DNA from: Promethearchaeota archaeon
GTDB taxonomy: Archaea; Asgardarchaeota; Lokiarchaeia; Sigyniarchaeales; SOKP01
Direction: 5' to 3'
Assembly: GCA_029838195.1 (NCBI GenBank)
Contig: JALGVJ010000023.1
Span: 1-63,307, forward strand
Length of the DNA: 63,307 bases
A model generated the notes under the pieces. The model made no database searches. It had not been told where the DNA came from and saw only the letters and a program-made list of their open reading frames with translations. Both the position numbers and the translations under genes were made by a program. Of the stretch, positions 8,099 to 17,219 are shown piece by piece; within the stretch, counting starts at the first letter, position 1, and each line of letters begins with the position of its first letter.

Positions 8099-9142
8099 AT
8101 GATTCGCTCAGCATGTATTATAGGAATTGGGGCTATTGGAACTATTATTGCTTCCCAATTAGCTCGAAATAACGTGCTCTGTTATTTAATAGAGAAAAAT
8201 AAAGAATTCCTTTCTAAAATAAGATCAAGGGGTTTGAGTTATTTCGATGGCAAGAAAACCTTTCATTTGAAAAAAAATTTAATCATTTTGGAAAAAATTG
8301 AAGATTTACCAAAAGAAATTAATGTCATTTTTATTGCTACGAAATGCAATGCCGTGGAACAAATTGTCAATGAATTATCCTTGAATTTTAAAAAAGATTT
8401 CACTTTAATTTTAATGACTAATGGAATAATAGAAGAAAAAATAATTCACCTTCATGAGAACTTTATTAGTTGCTCGGTGTCATTTGGAGCCACGCTCGTC
8501 GAACTGGGCTATAGCAAGAAAACTTCTTCGGGGGAAATTCTCGTAGGACGTTGGAATTCAGAAAAACAAGAGAAAGATGAGAGTATATTCCGGCTAATCC
8601 GATTAATTGACAAGAGTAAATGGATAAAAAACATTAAGGGAATTAAATATGCTAAATTATTAATCAATTGCGCAACGGCTTCTTTTGGATTAATTTCAGG
8701 ATTAACCTTGGGAGAAATCCTGGAGAGAAGATACATGCGCATGGCATTTTTAATTTTAATTACCGAAGGCGTTCGGATTTGTCAAGCGTTAAATATTAAA
8801 TTAGAAAAAATCAATAAGTTTGATTTTCAAACGCTTGCCCTACTTCCTAATAATCCTTTTTCTCTTGAGAAGAAGGATGAAATTCTTAAATTTATCGGAA
8901 ATCAATATAGAGAATTGCGTTCCTCTAGTTTGGCTTCATGGGAAAGGGGTGAGAAAACCGAAATTCCTTTTCTAAACGGTTATTTTGTAGAAAAAGGCCA
9001 CCAATTAAATATTCCCGTGCCATTGAATGCATTGATTCTTGAAACCTGCATGGCCATTGAAAACGGAAAAAAGAAACCTTCAATTAATGAAATGCTTTTA
9101 TTTGAGACCAAGGTCAAAGAAATTTTGGAAAACTACCTTTAA
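8099..9142 (+). CDS. panE: Ketopantoate reductase (2-dehydropantoate 2-reductase)-like enzyme
   Basis: 347 aa, slightly longer than the usual 290-320. The N-terminal Rossmann domain starts immediately (IIGIGAIGTIIASQLA, GxGxxG at residues 9-14). FIATKCNAVEQ and LMTNGIIEE follow where the family has its strand/loop signatures. The C-terminal ApbA_C domain contains YAKLLINCATASFGLISGL with the candidate catalytic Lys186, then SSLASWERGEKTEIPFLNG with the family's substrate-binding S-x-x-x-D/W-x-x-x-G-x-x-T-E pattern. The enzyme would reduce 2-dehydropantoate to pantoate with NADPH for coenzyme A synthesis. PanE-like paralogues with other oxo-acid substrates exist, and no other CoA gene is adjacent, so the symbol is tentative. 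Confidence 0.8.
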   Translation: MIRSACIIGIGAIGTIIASQLARNNVLCYLIEKNKEFLSKIRSRGLSYFDGKKTFHLKKNLIILEKIEDLPKEINVIFIATKCNAVEQIVNELSLNFKKDFTLILMTNGIIEEKIIHLHENFISCSVSFGATLVELGYSKKTSSGEILVGRWNSEKQEKDESIFRLIRLIDKSKWIKNIKGIKYAKLLINCATASFGLISGLTLGEILERRYMRMAFLILITEGVRICQALNIKLEKINKFDFQTLALLPNNPFSLEKKDEILKFIGNQYRELRSSSLASWERGEKTEIPFLNGYFVEKGHQLNIPVPLNALILETCMAIENGKKKPSINEMLLFETKVKEILENYL

Positions 9143-9264
9143 TTATATATTTTTTTACCCCGTTCTCTTTTTAATTCGAAAGCGTTTCTTGAAATAGATT
9201 AAACTAGCGTTTTTTCCTTTCTTAAAAAAGAAAATGAATAAAAAATTAAAAAATAAGTGTATTT

Positions 9265-10107
9265 CTATCTTTTTCTCAGTTTAATTGCATCTTGCGGACA
9301 TATATCAATGCATCTAGTGCAATAATAGCATTCACTTTTCTTGCTTCCCTCTAAGGCTTCATTAGTTGGACAAATTCTTTCACAGAGTCCACAATTTGTA
9401 CATGCATCTGTTCTTGTTAATTTATATTTACTAAATCGCCCAGTAACAGAAGCAAGAGCCCCAAAAGGACATATATATCTGCACCACGGACGATAAACAA
9501 AAAAACTAACAATGAACGTGATTACTAAGGAAATCAATGGAATCATTAGGAGAATTTCAAAAGAAAGGTTGAATAAGTTAAATCCAATAAAAGGATTTAT
9601 AATCTGGAGAATTGGAAAGCCTATAAAAATAGTTACGATCCCAAAAAATAGAAAAAATGCCCACCTGATTATTTTTTGCCTTTTTTGAAAAAGGATAGAT
9701 ATTCTGCTATTTTTTTTATTTTTTCCTTTAATTTTTGATTTAAATTTTACTCGAGACGCCAATTCTTGTAAGGCACCTAAGGGGCATCCAAATCCACAAA
9801 AAATTCTTCCCAAAAGCAAGACTGAAAATAATAGTAATAGTAAAATAATGATCATGGGAATTACAAGAGGTATAGGCATTTTTAATCCAATTACCATGAA
9901 AATTTGTTGAAAGGGCAAAACAGCATTAGGGACGCCTCCAATAAGAAAACCTCCGATGATAATCGAGCAAAAATAAAGGAATATGAGAACTTTAAGCGAA
10001 CTTTTATTGGAATAAATTAAATAGAATCCCATTCCACTTATCACGATCCATGTGATAAACATCGGAATTGCCAAGGCAAGATTCATGCTCATGGATTGTA
10101 GTATCAT
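9265..10107 (-). CDS. NapH/NosR-type membrane polyferredoxin
   Basis: 280 aa with about five membrane segments and four cysteine clusters. Two are CxxxCP-type motifs on membrane loops: RIFCGFGCPLGAL and WCRYICPFGALASV. They are followed by two [4Fe-4S] ferredoxin motifs at the C-terminus: CTNCGLCERICP and CYYCTRCIDICP. This order is characteristic of the NapH/NosR/RdhC-like 4Fe-4S membrane proteins that pass electrons between the membrane pool and a partner enzyme. No partner oxidoreductase is next to it. The HTH_10 regulator at 10184 is divergent and only 76 bases away, so it may control this gene. Which terminal reaction it serves cannot be told. Confidence 0.85.
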   Translation of the reverse strand: MILQSMSMNLALAIPMFITWIVISGMGFYLIYSNKSSLKVLIFLYFCSIIIGGFLIGGVPNAVLPFQQIFMVIGLKMPIPLVIPMIIILLLLLFSVLLLGRIFCGFGCPLGALQELASRVKFKSKIKGKNKKNSRISILFQKRQKIIRWAFFLFFGIVTIFIGFPILQIINPFIGFNLFNLSFEILLMIPLISLVITFIVSFFVYRPWCRYICPFGALASVTGRFSKYKLTRTDACTNCGLCERICPTNEALEGSKKSECYYCTRCIDICPQDAIKLRKR

Positions 10108-10183
10108 TTCTTTTTAACACTTCTTTCTATATTGTTTATATTAAAAAAATATAAATCAAGAATGTAAATATATTGATTCCTTT

Positions 10184-10855
10184 ATGGGTAAAGTTTTTTT
10201 AAATTGTCATAAATTCCTTTATATGGATGAAGATATCGTACACGTGAAGTTGGAGGTCAAAATCCCTAATTCAAAATGGCTTGCAAAAACTATTAGAAGA
10301 TTTCCTGATTTAGAAATTTCCATTATATCGAAATTTTTGTTTAGTGAGGATCAAGGAAATACGTTATTTGAAATTAAAGGGAAAAATCTACAAGAATTTC
10401 TTAAATTCCTTAAGAAAGAGGTAAAAACATATAATTTTCAAATATTACATGAGTCAAATGAGATTTTAATAATTAATATGAGAACACGAGATCCATGGAT
10501 CTTGAACGCTCTTATTAAAAGTGAACTTCTATTACGATATCCTTTACATATAAAAGAAGATAAGATCCAAATTGAAGCATTGAATAAAAGAAAGAATATT
10601 GAATTTTTTCTTAAACATTTAGAAACATACCAAATTCAATATAAATTAATTAGCATCGGAAAATATCATGAATCTCCCATCTTAACCAATAAACAACATG
10701 AAGTTTTAAAGATTGCTTACAAAATGGGATTTTATTCCATCCCTCGTCGCATTTCCCTGACTAGATTGGCAATGAAACTGAAAATTTCTCCATCGGCTTT
10801 ATCTGAACTCTTAAGAAGATCTCACGCAAGATTAGTAAAAAATTATTTTAAATAG
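10184..10855 (+). CDS. HTH_10 (bacterio-opsin activator-type) transcriptional regulator
   Basis: 223 aa. The last 60 residues are the archaeal HTH_10 domain: LTNKQHEVLKIAYKMGFYSIPRRISLTRLAMKLKISPSALSELLRR-type sequence. It has the typical Y-x-x-G-[YF]-[FY]-x-x-P-R-R and L-x-[IV]-S-x-[ST]-x-[LV]-x-[EL]-x-[LR]-R signatures. Residues 1-150 form a mixed alpha/beta sensing region without a recognisable PAS or GAF motif. The protein should be a cytoplasmic DNA-binding regulator. It is divergent from the polyferredoxin gene across a 76-base gap, the obvious candidate target, and is followed 69 bases later by the cupin gene on the same strand. Confidence 0.85.
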   Translation: MGKVFLNCHKFLYMDEDIVHVKLEVKIPNSKWLAKTIRRFPDLEISIISKFLFSEDQGNTLFEIKGKNLQEFLKFLKKEVKTYNFQILHESNEILIINMRTRDPWILNALIKSELLLRYPLHIKEDKIQIEALNKRKNIEFFLKHLETYQIQYKLISIGKYHESPILTNKQHEVLKIAYKMGFYSIPRRISLTRLAMKLKISPSALSELLRRSHARLVKNYFK

Positions 10856-10924
10856 AAATATCGAACATGTTCAGCTTAATTAATTAATATATTTCATCTT
10901 TATAATACTTAAAACACGGTTGAG

Positions 10925-11272
10925 ATGATTTCAATGGAAATAAAAATTGTAAAAAATATTCAAATATCAGATACCCCTCATGGGGTTGATGTCCGTAAAT
11001 TATATTCTTTTGAACACGCAACTATAGTACACATTGAATTAAAACCCGGAGAATCATTAAAGCGACACATTACCCCCGTGGATGTCATATTCTATATTCT
11101 TGAAGGAAACGGTCTCGTAGAAATTGATAATGAAACTCAACGCGTCTCTAAAGATTACCTAATCTTTAGCCCAGCAAGAAAAATACATCGATTAATTAAT
11201 GATACTAATGAAATTTTTAGGTTTTTAGTAATAAAAACACCAACTCCTATAGAGGAAACTAAGATTTTATGA
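10925..11272 (+). CDS. Single-domain cupin protein
   Basis: 115 aa, the length of a minimal cupin. Motif 1 reads around ELKPGESLKRHITPVDVIFYILEG, with His51 and the G-x-G turn (EGNG). Motif 2 reads DYLIFSPARKIHRLIND with the partner His. Only part of the usual metal triad (HxH...E) is present, since the first HxH is replaced by RHIT, so metal binding is uncertain. Small cupins act as isomerases, dioxygenases or ligand sensors. It may share a transcript with the HTH_10 regulator upstream and might sense a small molecule for it, which is inference. Confidence 0.8.
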   Translation: MISMEIKIVKNIQISDTPHGVDVRKLYSFEHATIVHIELKPGESLKRHITPVDVIFYILEGNGLVEIDNETQRVSKDYLIFSPARKIHRLINDTNEIFRFLVIKTPTPIEETKIL

Positions 11273-11462
11273 TATTCTCTTTCTTTTTCTTTTATTTGAA
11301 ATTCGTGCTTTTTGTTTTTGCTAATGTCATATATCCCGGAATTGTAATTAGCACGATATATTTAATTTAAAATTACTAAAATTGCGAAAATAAAATTCTT
11401 TTTATAGCTGTTTGAATTAATCAAATTATTTTCCTTTTCACTAAAATAGGAAATGTATAAAT

Positions 11463-12863
11463 ATGGATTCATCGGGAAATAATATTTTAGATGAAAAATT
11501 ATCCTCTAAAAGAATTCTCGGATATGTCATAGGGACAATCCCCTTAGTAATGATAATGGGATTTTTTAACTTAGCTTATGTCAACTTTTTCTATGATGAT
11601 CTTCAATTAAATGAAACTTTTTGGATCATTGGATTAATTATATATGCAATTGTGAATGCTATTAACGATCCTTTAATAGGACACATGAGTGATAATACAA
11701 ACGTTGCAAGATGGGGTAGCCGAAGAATTGTTTACATCAAATATTTTAGTCCCATATTATCAATAATTTTTATCCTTATTTGGTTTCCTTGGAGTATAGA
11801 AAATCAGCTCATTATTTTTTTACAATTTGTAATTTTAGTGTGCGCATATGATACGGTATTAAATATTGTAGTAATGACATGGATGGCATTATTACCCGAA
11901 ATGACAATGGATATTGATGAAAGAACTAAAATTGGATTTTTAAGCGGGATTGTCGGATTTTTTGCATCGATTCTTATCATGATCGTTCCCTATATTATGA
12001 ATAATCACGTTCTTCTTCAAATAGGAAGCATTATTGTCGCCATCATCAGTTTAATTTGCTATCGCTTAGTTGTAAAGTATTCTAAGGAAAGACCGGAATT
12101 TCAAGAAGATAAAAGTCCTCCTTTATGGGAGGCGATAAAACAAACGTTAAAATCCAGAAGCTTTATTTGTTTCATGGGATACAATTTCTTCAATATCCTT
12201 ATTCTTTCTATAGGCTTATCCTATTTGTTCATTTATTCCCTAATTTTAGGAGAAGAAGGGATTCTTTATTTCTTCTTAATTTTTATCTTCATAGGATATG
12301 GCTCAAATATACTATGCATGAATTTACGAGAAAAACATGGAATTAAAAAAATTATGGTGCTTTTTATAACTCTAAACATTATCGTGGGATTCATTTCATT
12401 TTTCATGATTTTAAATCCCGCAACAGAATGGTTTTTATGGATTGGAGTGGTATTAACCAGTTTTTTCGGAGGTGCTGGAGTATTTGGTTCAGTCCTTCAA
12501 ACATTTCCTATTGATGAAGATGAGTTAAAATACGGTGCACGTAGAGAAGGCATGTTCTATGGAGTGAATGCTCTTTTTACCATGCATGCTTATAGTTTAG
12601 GACCGATTATTGCAACATTAATTTTGAGTGCTTCTAATTACGTCAAAAATAGCCCGTTAGAAGTACAACCCGCATCGGCAATTATAGCAATAAAGTTCAT
12701 GTTTTTCCTCTTGCCTAGAATTTTTTCATTATTCGGTTTAATTTTCATTTTGCTTTATCCCGTTAAAAAATTCGAAGAAAAAGAATTTCAAACAAATTTA
12801 GCGAAACTTCATTTAGAGAAAAAACAGAAATTATTGAGGAGAGTTAATCATGAATCAAATTAA
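11463..12863 (+). CDS. MFS transporter, GPH (glycoside-pentoside-hexuronide):cation symporter family
   Basis: 466 aa with about 12 hydrophobic segments. The GPH signature follows helix 2: AIVNAINDPLIGHMSDNT, then RWGSRRIVYIKY, matching the family's W/A-N-x-x-x-D-P-x-x-G-x-x-x-D motif and basic loop. A second loop (RTKIGFLSGI) and a C-terminal half with EDELKYGARREGMFYGV are also family-typical. These carriers move sugars or glycosides with Na+ or H+. It is the first of three such genes in the window (also 15490 and 32239) and ends 31 bases from the convergent threonine synthase. The substrate is unknown. An unusually hydrophilic final 50 residues form a charged cytoplasmic tail. Confidence 0.88.
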   Translation: MDSSGNNILDEKLSSKRILGYVIGTIPLVMIMGFFNLAYVNFFYDDLQLNETFWIIGLIIYAIVNAINDPLIGHMSDNTNVARWGSRRIVYIKYFSPILSIIFILIWFPWSIENQLIIFLQFVILVCAYDTVLNIVVMTWMALLPEMTMDIDERTKIGFLSGIVGFFASILIMIVPYIMNNHVLLQIGSIIVAIISLICYRLVVKYSKERPEFQEDKSPPLWEAIKQTLKSRSFICFMGYNFFNILILSIGLSYLFIYSLILGEEGILYFFLIFIFIGYGSNILCMNLREKHGIKKIMVLFITLNIIVGFISFFMILNPATEWFLWIGVVLTSFFGGAGVFGSVLQTFPIDEDELKYGARREGMFYGVNALFTMHAYSLGPIIATLILSASNYVKNSPLEVQPASAIIAIKFMFFLLPRIFSLFGLIFILLYPVKKFEEKEFQTNLAKLHLEKKQKLLRRVNHESN

Positions 12864-12894
12864 TTCATCTACAAGCGTAAAACAAAAATTAAAT

Positions 12895-14070
12895 TTACCA
12901 CTGATTGGGTGTTGTTAATCCCGATCCCGTGGAAAATAAAACAATTTTATCCTTACTACCTAAAAATCCCGTTTCAATAAGTTTTTCTAAAGAGGCTACG
13001 GTGGCTGCAGCTTCAGGGCATGCCATGATCCCTTCTTTTTTTGCTAAATTAACCATGCTTGCCTTAATTTGAACATCACTAACGTCAATTGCGGTTCCTT
13101 TTGATTCTCGAATGGCCTTTAAAATGAGATAATCTCCAATGGCTGCGGGCACTCTTAAACCTGCTGCGATGGTATTTGCATTTTCCCAATATTCAGCATG
13201 TTCCTTACCTTCTCGAAATGCTTTAATTATGGGAGCACATCCACTTGATTGAACTGAAATCATTCTTGGAAACGGCCCTTCAATCATTCCTAATTGTTCT
13301 AATTCCTTAAAAGCCTTCCACATTCCAACGATGCCGGTTCCTCCTCCCGTGGGATAAATGATCACATCAGGCAAGCTCCAATCGAATTGTTCAGCCAATT
13401 CCAGTCCCATGGTTTTCTTTCCTTCCACCCGATATGGTTCTTTAAGGGTTGAGACGTCAAACCACCCGTGTTTCTCAGACTCTTCTTTAGCTAACTTGCC
13501 GGCATCGGTAATTAATCCGTCTACTAAGACTAAATCAGCGCCCATGGCACGTATTTCCTTGATAGTTAATTCAGGTGCATCTTTAGGAACAAATACATGA
13601 GCTTTCCGTCCAGCACGGGCAGCATACGCAGACAAGGCAGCACCAGCATTCCCCGCACTAGGAATGACAAATTCTTTTACTCCAAGTTCAATTGCTTTTG
13701 AAACTGCTGCACATAACCCCCTGCTCTTAAAAGTTCCCGTAGGATTTAATCCTTCATCCTTAAGAAAAAGGTTTTTTAATCCCAATTCTTCTCCAAGATT
13801 TTTCAAATGTAATATCGGTGTCCATCCTTCTCCTAAAGAGTAATAAAATGTAGGATCTTTCACGGGCATGATTTCCGTCATGCGCCAAATATTATATCTC
13901 CGCTTGTTCATGGTATTTTTAGAAAGTGTCTCTTTCGCTTTTTCTAAATTATAAACAGGAAATAAAACCTTGCCGCAATCACACATTCGCTTGATTTCTG
14001 TTGCAAGATATCCTTTACCACATTTCGTGCAGATTAATTTATCTAAACTTGATCCATTTTTTACCATCAT
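12895..14070 (-). CDS. thrC: Threonine synthase (PLP-dependent)
   Basis: 391 aa, the length expected for an archaeal threonine synthase. An N-terminal zinc ribbon (CTKCG at 14-17, CDCG near 30-33) precedes the fold-type II PLP domain. The PLP lysine is Lys115 in NPTGTFKSRG, the substrate loop is IPSAGNAGAALSAY, and the phosphate-binding glycine loop is YPTGGGTGIVGMW. The C-terminal IMACPEAAATVASLEKL helix is typical of ThrC. The reaction converts O-phospho-L-homoserine to L-threonine plus phosphate in the cytoplasm. No other threonine pathway gene is adjacent. The main alternative is a related PLP lyase (threonine dehydratase-like or cysteate synthase), but the zinc ribbon and GEGWTP motif favour ThrC. 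Confidence 0.88.
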   Translation of the reverse strand: MMVKNGSSLDKLICTKCGKGYLATEIKRMCDCGKVLFPVYNLEKAKETLSKNTMNKRRYNIWRMTEIMPVKDPTFYYSLGEGWTPILHLKNLGEELGLKNLFLKDEGLNPTGTFKSRGLCAAVSKAIELGVKEFVIPSAGNAGAALSAYAARAGRKAHVFVPKDAPELTIKEIRAMGADLVLVDGLITDAGKLAKEESEKHGWFDVSTLKEPYRVEGKKTMGLELAEQFDWSLPDVIIYPTGGGTGIVGMWKAFKELEQLGMIEGPFPRMISVQSSGCAPIIKAFREGKEHAEYWENANTIAAGLRVPAAIGDYLILKAIRESKGTAIDVSDVQIKASMVNLAKKEGIMACPEAAATVASLEKLIETGFLGSKDKIVLFSTGSGLTTPNQW

Positions 14071-14186
14071 TCTAAAAAAGGTAATCTTTACAATGATTAA
14101 GATTTTTCCATGTGAATTCTTTCTTTTAAATAATATCGTTGAAGAAGAAATTCACGACCTAACTAACCATTTAAATTAAAAAAAAG

Positions 14187-14744
14187 TTATTTTTTGGAAA
14201 ATCCATATTTTCCAACTGAACCCGATTTGATTTCAAAATAATTCATGTCCATATAAGTACAAATGTTAAGTTTATCCGGATCAATATTTTTGCCTTTGAG
14301 ATATTCTGGATTACCATGATTTGCCACCACTCCTCCGAAATAACAAGTATGAGAGCCCAGTTTTATTTTATTGACGACTTTACATTCCATGTTCCATGGA
14401 AATTCTTTTATCATTGGAACTTGCACTTTCGTAGCTTTTTCTTTTGTTAAACCCAATTGTTCCCACTTATTTATATCCCTCCCGGAAACATTTCCGCAAT
14501 AATCCAATTGCCGTAAATGCTCTTTAGAAGGATAATTTATGATAAATTCTCCGTGTTCCTCAATAAGCTTGTAGGAATACCTGTCGGAATGAATTCCAAT
14601 CGCTATGATGGGCGGTTTCATGCACACTTTTCCTACGTATGCTAAGGTAATTAAATTTGCTTCCTCTCCAGTTCCTACAGAAATCACGGCTGCCGGCATT
14701 GGGAAAAGAGTCTTGTTTTCATTAATAAGGACTTTTTTATCCAT
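14187..14744 (-). CDS. Flavin reductase-like (flavoredoxin) FMN protein
   Basis: 185 aa. It matches the flavin-reductase-like domain: PAAVISVGTGEEANLITLAYVG (FMN-binding N-terminus), KPPIIAIGIHSDRYSYKLI, EFIINYPSKE, then CGNVSGRDINKW and ECKVVNKIKLGSHTCYFGGVV. These enzymes bind FMN and act as flavin reductases or as flavoredoxin-type electron carriers in anaerobes. It is cytoplasmic with no membrane segment. It lies on the same strand as threonine synthase, which is downstream across a 116-base gap; the pairing looks incidental. The start is ATG 14744. The specific redox partner is unknown. Confidence 0.85.
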   Translation of the reverse strand: MDKKVLINENKTLFPMPAAVISVGTGEEANLITLAYVGKVCMKPPIIAIGIHSDRYSYKLIEEHGEFIINYPSKEHLRQLDYCGNVSGRDINKWEQLGLTKEKATKVQVPMIKEFPWNMECKVVNKIKLGSHTCYFGGVVANHGNPEYLKGKNIDPDKLNICTYMDMNYFEIKSGSVGKYGFSKK

Positions 14745-14863
14745 TCATTCATACCCTCATGTTTGTTTTATTTTAAGTTCAAGTGATAATTTAAGATTTT
14801 AAAAGATAGATTCATGATATATTAATTAAAATTTAAAATTTTTCATACAATCTAATAAAAATT

Positions 14864-15046
14864 ATGATAAATGACCGTTTGAATACTTTTGTCATATCAA
14901 TATTAAAAAAAAAGCCTTTAAATCGCTTACCAGAAGAATTGAGTGATAGAAAAATTTTTTCAGATCCATTAATTGGGATTGCTAAGGGAAATGATCCACT
15001 TTTTTAAGAATATAAAATGATCATTAATTTCAGATGTGTTAGATAA
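14864..15046 (+). pseudogene. Broken Fe-S protein of the COG1600 (QueG / reductive-dehalogenase-like) group
   Basis: The frame from ATG 14864 reads through NRLPEELSDRKIFSDPLIGIAKGNDPLF and stops at 15005-15007. As I recall, archaeal COG1600-type double-cluster Fe-S proteins share this N-terminus: a basic NRLPE segment, a K/R-IFDxPLVG strand, then A-x-G-x-DPLFEEYK. Here the stop codon sits exactly at the first Glu of FEEYK and the frame continues EYKMII after it, consistent with a GAA-to-TAA nonsense change. The reading frame then ends at 15046 and the Fe-S part of the gene is absent. This is a 5' remnant only. The family assignment rests on about 30 residues. Confidence 0.45.
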
Positions 15047-15099
15047 AACGAAAATTTTTTGGGAAAAATAAGGCTATTCTGCTACGATTAGCACCACAA

Positions 15100-15261
15100 A
15101 TGAGAAATTTAATATTACCATGCAGAGAAGAAAGTATTAAGCGATATCCCGCAAGTGGACTTTCCAAAAAAGGTCATGATAAATGGAAATGTTTCAAATA
15201 TGGTCAAATAATTGAACGTAAAATGGAAAAATTACTTGGCTCCATGTTGAAACCTCATTGA
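15100..15261 (+). pseudogene. Possible transposase zinc-ribbon N-terminal relic
   Basis: A 53-codon frame contains PCREESIKRYPASGLSKKG and then KWKCFKYGQ. This resembles the N-terminal zinc ribbon of many transposases (C-P-x-C-x-S-x-x-x-x-R-Y-G ... K-W-K-C-x-x-C-G), but two of the four cysteines are replaced (by Glu and Tyr) and the frame stops soon after. The rest of 15047-15489 has no gene I can support. The likeness could be accidental; it is kept because the adjacent relic at 14864 shows that this interval is decaying sequence. Confidence 0.3.
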
Positions 15262-15489
15262 AGACGAGTGAATGGCGTGTATATAAAGCAAAGATATCCC
15301 CCTCTGGGATGTGCTTTCATTTAATTTAACGTACCATATATAGGTAAAAATCTCGTCAGACAAAATAACCTTATTAATTAAAAAATAAATGGTAAAGGTT
15401 TATTATGGATTAAATCTAAATCTTAAATAATTAAAGATGATTTCTTTCATCAAATAAGGAATTACTCAATAAAAATAAAATAATTGCTA

Positions 15490-16887
15490 ATGAAAATGGC
15501 TGAAAAGAAAACTCAAGCTCATTCAAAATGGATAATGGCATCGTATGGTGCTGGTCCCGCTCTTAATCAATTCTTTCGCATGGCATTCGTAGCTTTTGGA
15601 TTTTATTTTTATGAAGGGGAAGTAGGTTTGGATGTGTGGTTAGCTGGGTTAGGATATATAATATTTGCTTTATGGAATGCAGTAAACGATCCGATTGTTG
15701 GGTATTTAACCGATAGACCTTTTAAATTCACAAAAAAATGGGGAAGGCGATTTCCTTGGACCATGTTAGGAGGAATTCCGTGGGTACTTAGTTATATTTT
15801 GATATTTACTCCACCAAAAGTAGATCCTGTTTCTGGAGCGTGGATTATATTTGCTTGGTTAGTCTTTTCTACATGTTTGTTCGATACTTTTAATTCTATA
15901 TGGTGGGTGAATTTTTATGCTCTTTTCCCTGATAAATTTCGTTCTATTGAGGAAAGAAGAATAGCATCGGGAATTATTACTTTCATAGGGATAATAGGAA
16001 TAACATTAGGGGGGTTAATCCCACCACTTTTTATCGTTTATGGAGATTTGCAATCGTTCATCAATCAAGCGGTTTTTGTATCGCTACTTGCTCTAGTAAT
16101 ATTATTTCTTGGTATTCCAGGATGGCGGGATGATCCTGAGAGTGTTAGAAAGTACATGGATAAAATCGAACAGGCTAATTCCTCAAGTTCATTTATAAGA
16201 ACATTTAAAGATTCCTTCCATCAAAGATCTTTTATTATGTTTCTACTCATATATACCTCATTTCAAGTGTTAATTTTCTGCATTCAATCCTCAGTACCCT
16301 ATGTGGTTAGATTCGTGCTTGGAAAAGAAGCCAGCGCTCAGCTTTTGTTACAAGTTGGATTTCTAATAGGCGCTTTAGTTTCCATCCCATTTTGGTTGCG
16401 TTTCATGCAAAAGGCAGATAACAATAAAAAAGTTTACACCATTGCTGGGTTATTATTATCTTTTTTTTCCATTCCCATAAGTTTCTTCGCCGATCTTTCC
16501 ATTCTGGTCATTCTTTTTATCATATGGGGGACTGCCTTAGGGGGATTCTGGATAATGGAGCGACCCATACTCTCAGATGTCATTGATAATTCGGTCGTTC
16601 GTACAGGAAAGCGAGAAGAAGGATTCTATGTTTCAATTGTAATGTTCTTCAATCGACTTGCGATTATTATTCAAGTGCTGATTTTTGCCGTCGTCCATAC
16701 ATTGACAGGTTTTGTTGAAGGAGCGGACACGCAATCTCCTGAAGCAATTTTTGGGATTCAGCTGCATTTTGGTTTTATCCCAATGTTCTTCATTCTAATT
16801 GCGACCATTCTATTCTGGAAATTCTATGATCTTACCCCCCAGAAAATCGAAGAACAACAAATTAAACTCTTACAACTCAAATTATAA
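15490..16887 (+). CDS. MFS transporter, GPH family (second copy)
   Basis: About 465 aa and 12 hydrophobic segments. The GPH motif is LWNAVNDPIVGYLTDRP, followed by the basic loop KKWGRRFPWTMLGG. The mid-protein loop has RSIEERRIASGIITF, and the late loop has DNSVVRTGKREEGFYVSIV, all family hallmarks. It would import a glycoside or sugar with a cation. I place the start at ATG 15490; a TTG two codons upstream (15484) and an ATG two codons downstream are alternatives. It is monocistronic, preceded by relic sequence and followed by a gene fragment. It is clearly diverged from the copies at 11463 and 32239, so it probably has a different substrate. Confidence 0.88.
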   Translation: MKMAEKKTQAHSKWIMASYGAGPALNQFFRMAFVAFGFYFYEGEVGLDVWLAGLGYIIFALWNAVNDPIVGYLTDRPFKFTKKWGRRFPWTMLGGIPWVLSYILIFTPPKVDPVSGAWIIFAWLVFSTCLFDTFNSIWWVNFYALFPDKFRSIEERRIASGIITFIGIIGITLGGLIPPLFIVYGDLQSFINQAVFVSLLALVILFLGIPGWRDDPESVRKYMDKIEQANSSSSFIRTFKDSFHQRSFIMFLLIYTSFQVLIFCIQSSVPYVVRFVLGKEASAQLLLQVGFLIGALVSIPFWLRFMQKADNNKKVYTIAGLLLSFFSIPISFFADLSILVILFIIWGTALGGFWIMERPILSDVIDNSVVRTGKREEGFYVSIVMFFNRLAIIIQVLIFAVVHTLTGFVEGADTQSPEAIFGIQLHFGFIPMFFILIATILFWKFYDLTPQKIEEQQIKLLQLKL

Positions 16888-16933
16888 TGTTTTTTTATCT
16901 TTAGTTTAAAATTACTTCCTGAATTATCAGTAA

Positions 16934-17113
16934 GGTTTAATTACAAAAAAAAAAGATGTATTTGGAAGCGCACTCTACCCTGTTTTTGTTCTAGAAAGGT
17001 TATTTTATAACAAAATTCATTCTCTCCAACAGGAAATTCATGAACAAATACAATCTTTATATCGATTACCACCTTTCACTTTTAAATTAAGCGAGATTAA
17101 TGTTATTGAATAG
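16934..17113 (+). pseudogene. Short open fragment without start codon, probable gene remnant
   Basis: A 59-codon open stretch between two stops reads KKKDVFGSALYPVFVLERL, then a charged helix, and ends SEINVIE at 17113. It has an ordered, protein-like composition (Phe/Leu/Tyr-rich, then Gln/Glu-rich helix) but no ATG, GTG or TTG to initiate it and no ribosome-binding site. I read it as the 3' tail of a lost gene; the family is not identified. The remaining sequence of 16888-17219 is AT-rich spacer holding the promoter of the radical SAM gene. Confidence 0.3.
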
Positions 17114-17219
17114 TTTTTTTTACTTGGATTTACATGAAGATTTCATGATCAGTCAGTAATGAACTTCAATAGATTTTCTAAATTTTATTAAATTTTAACT
17201 GAAAAGAAGTAGATTCATC

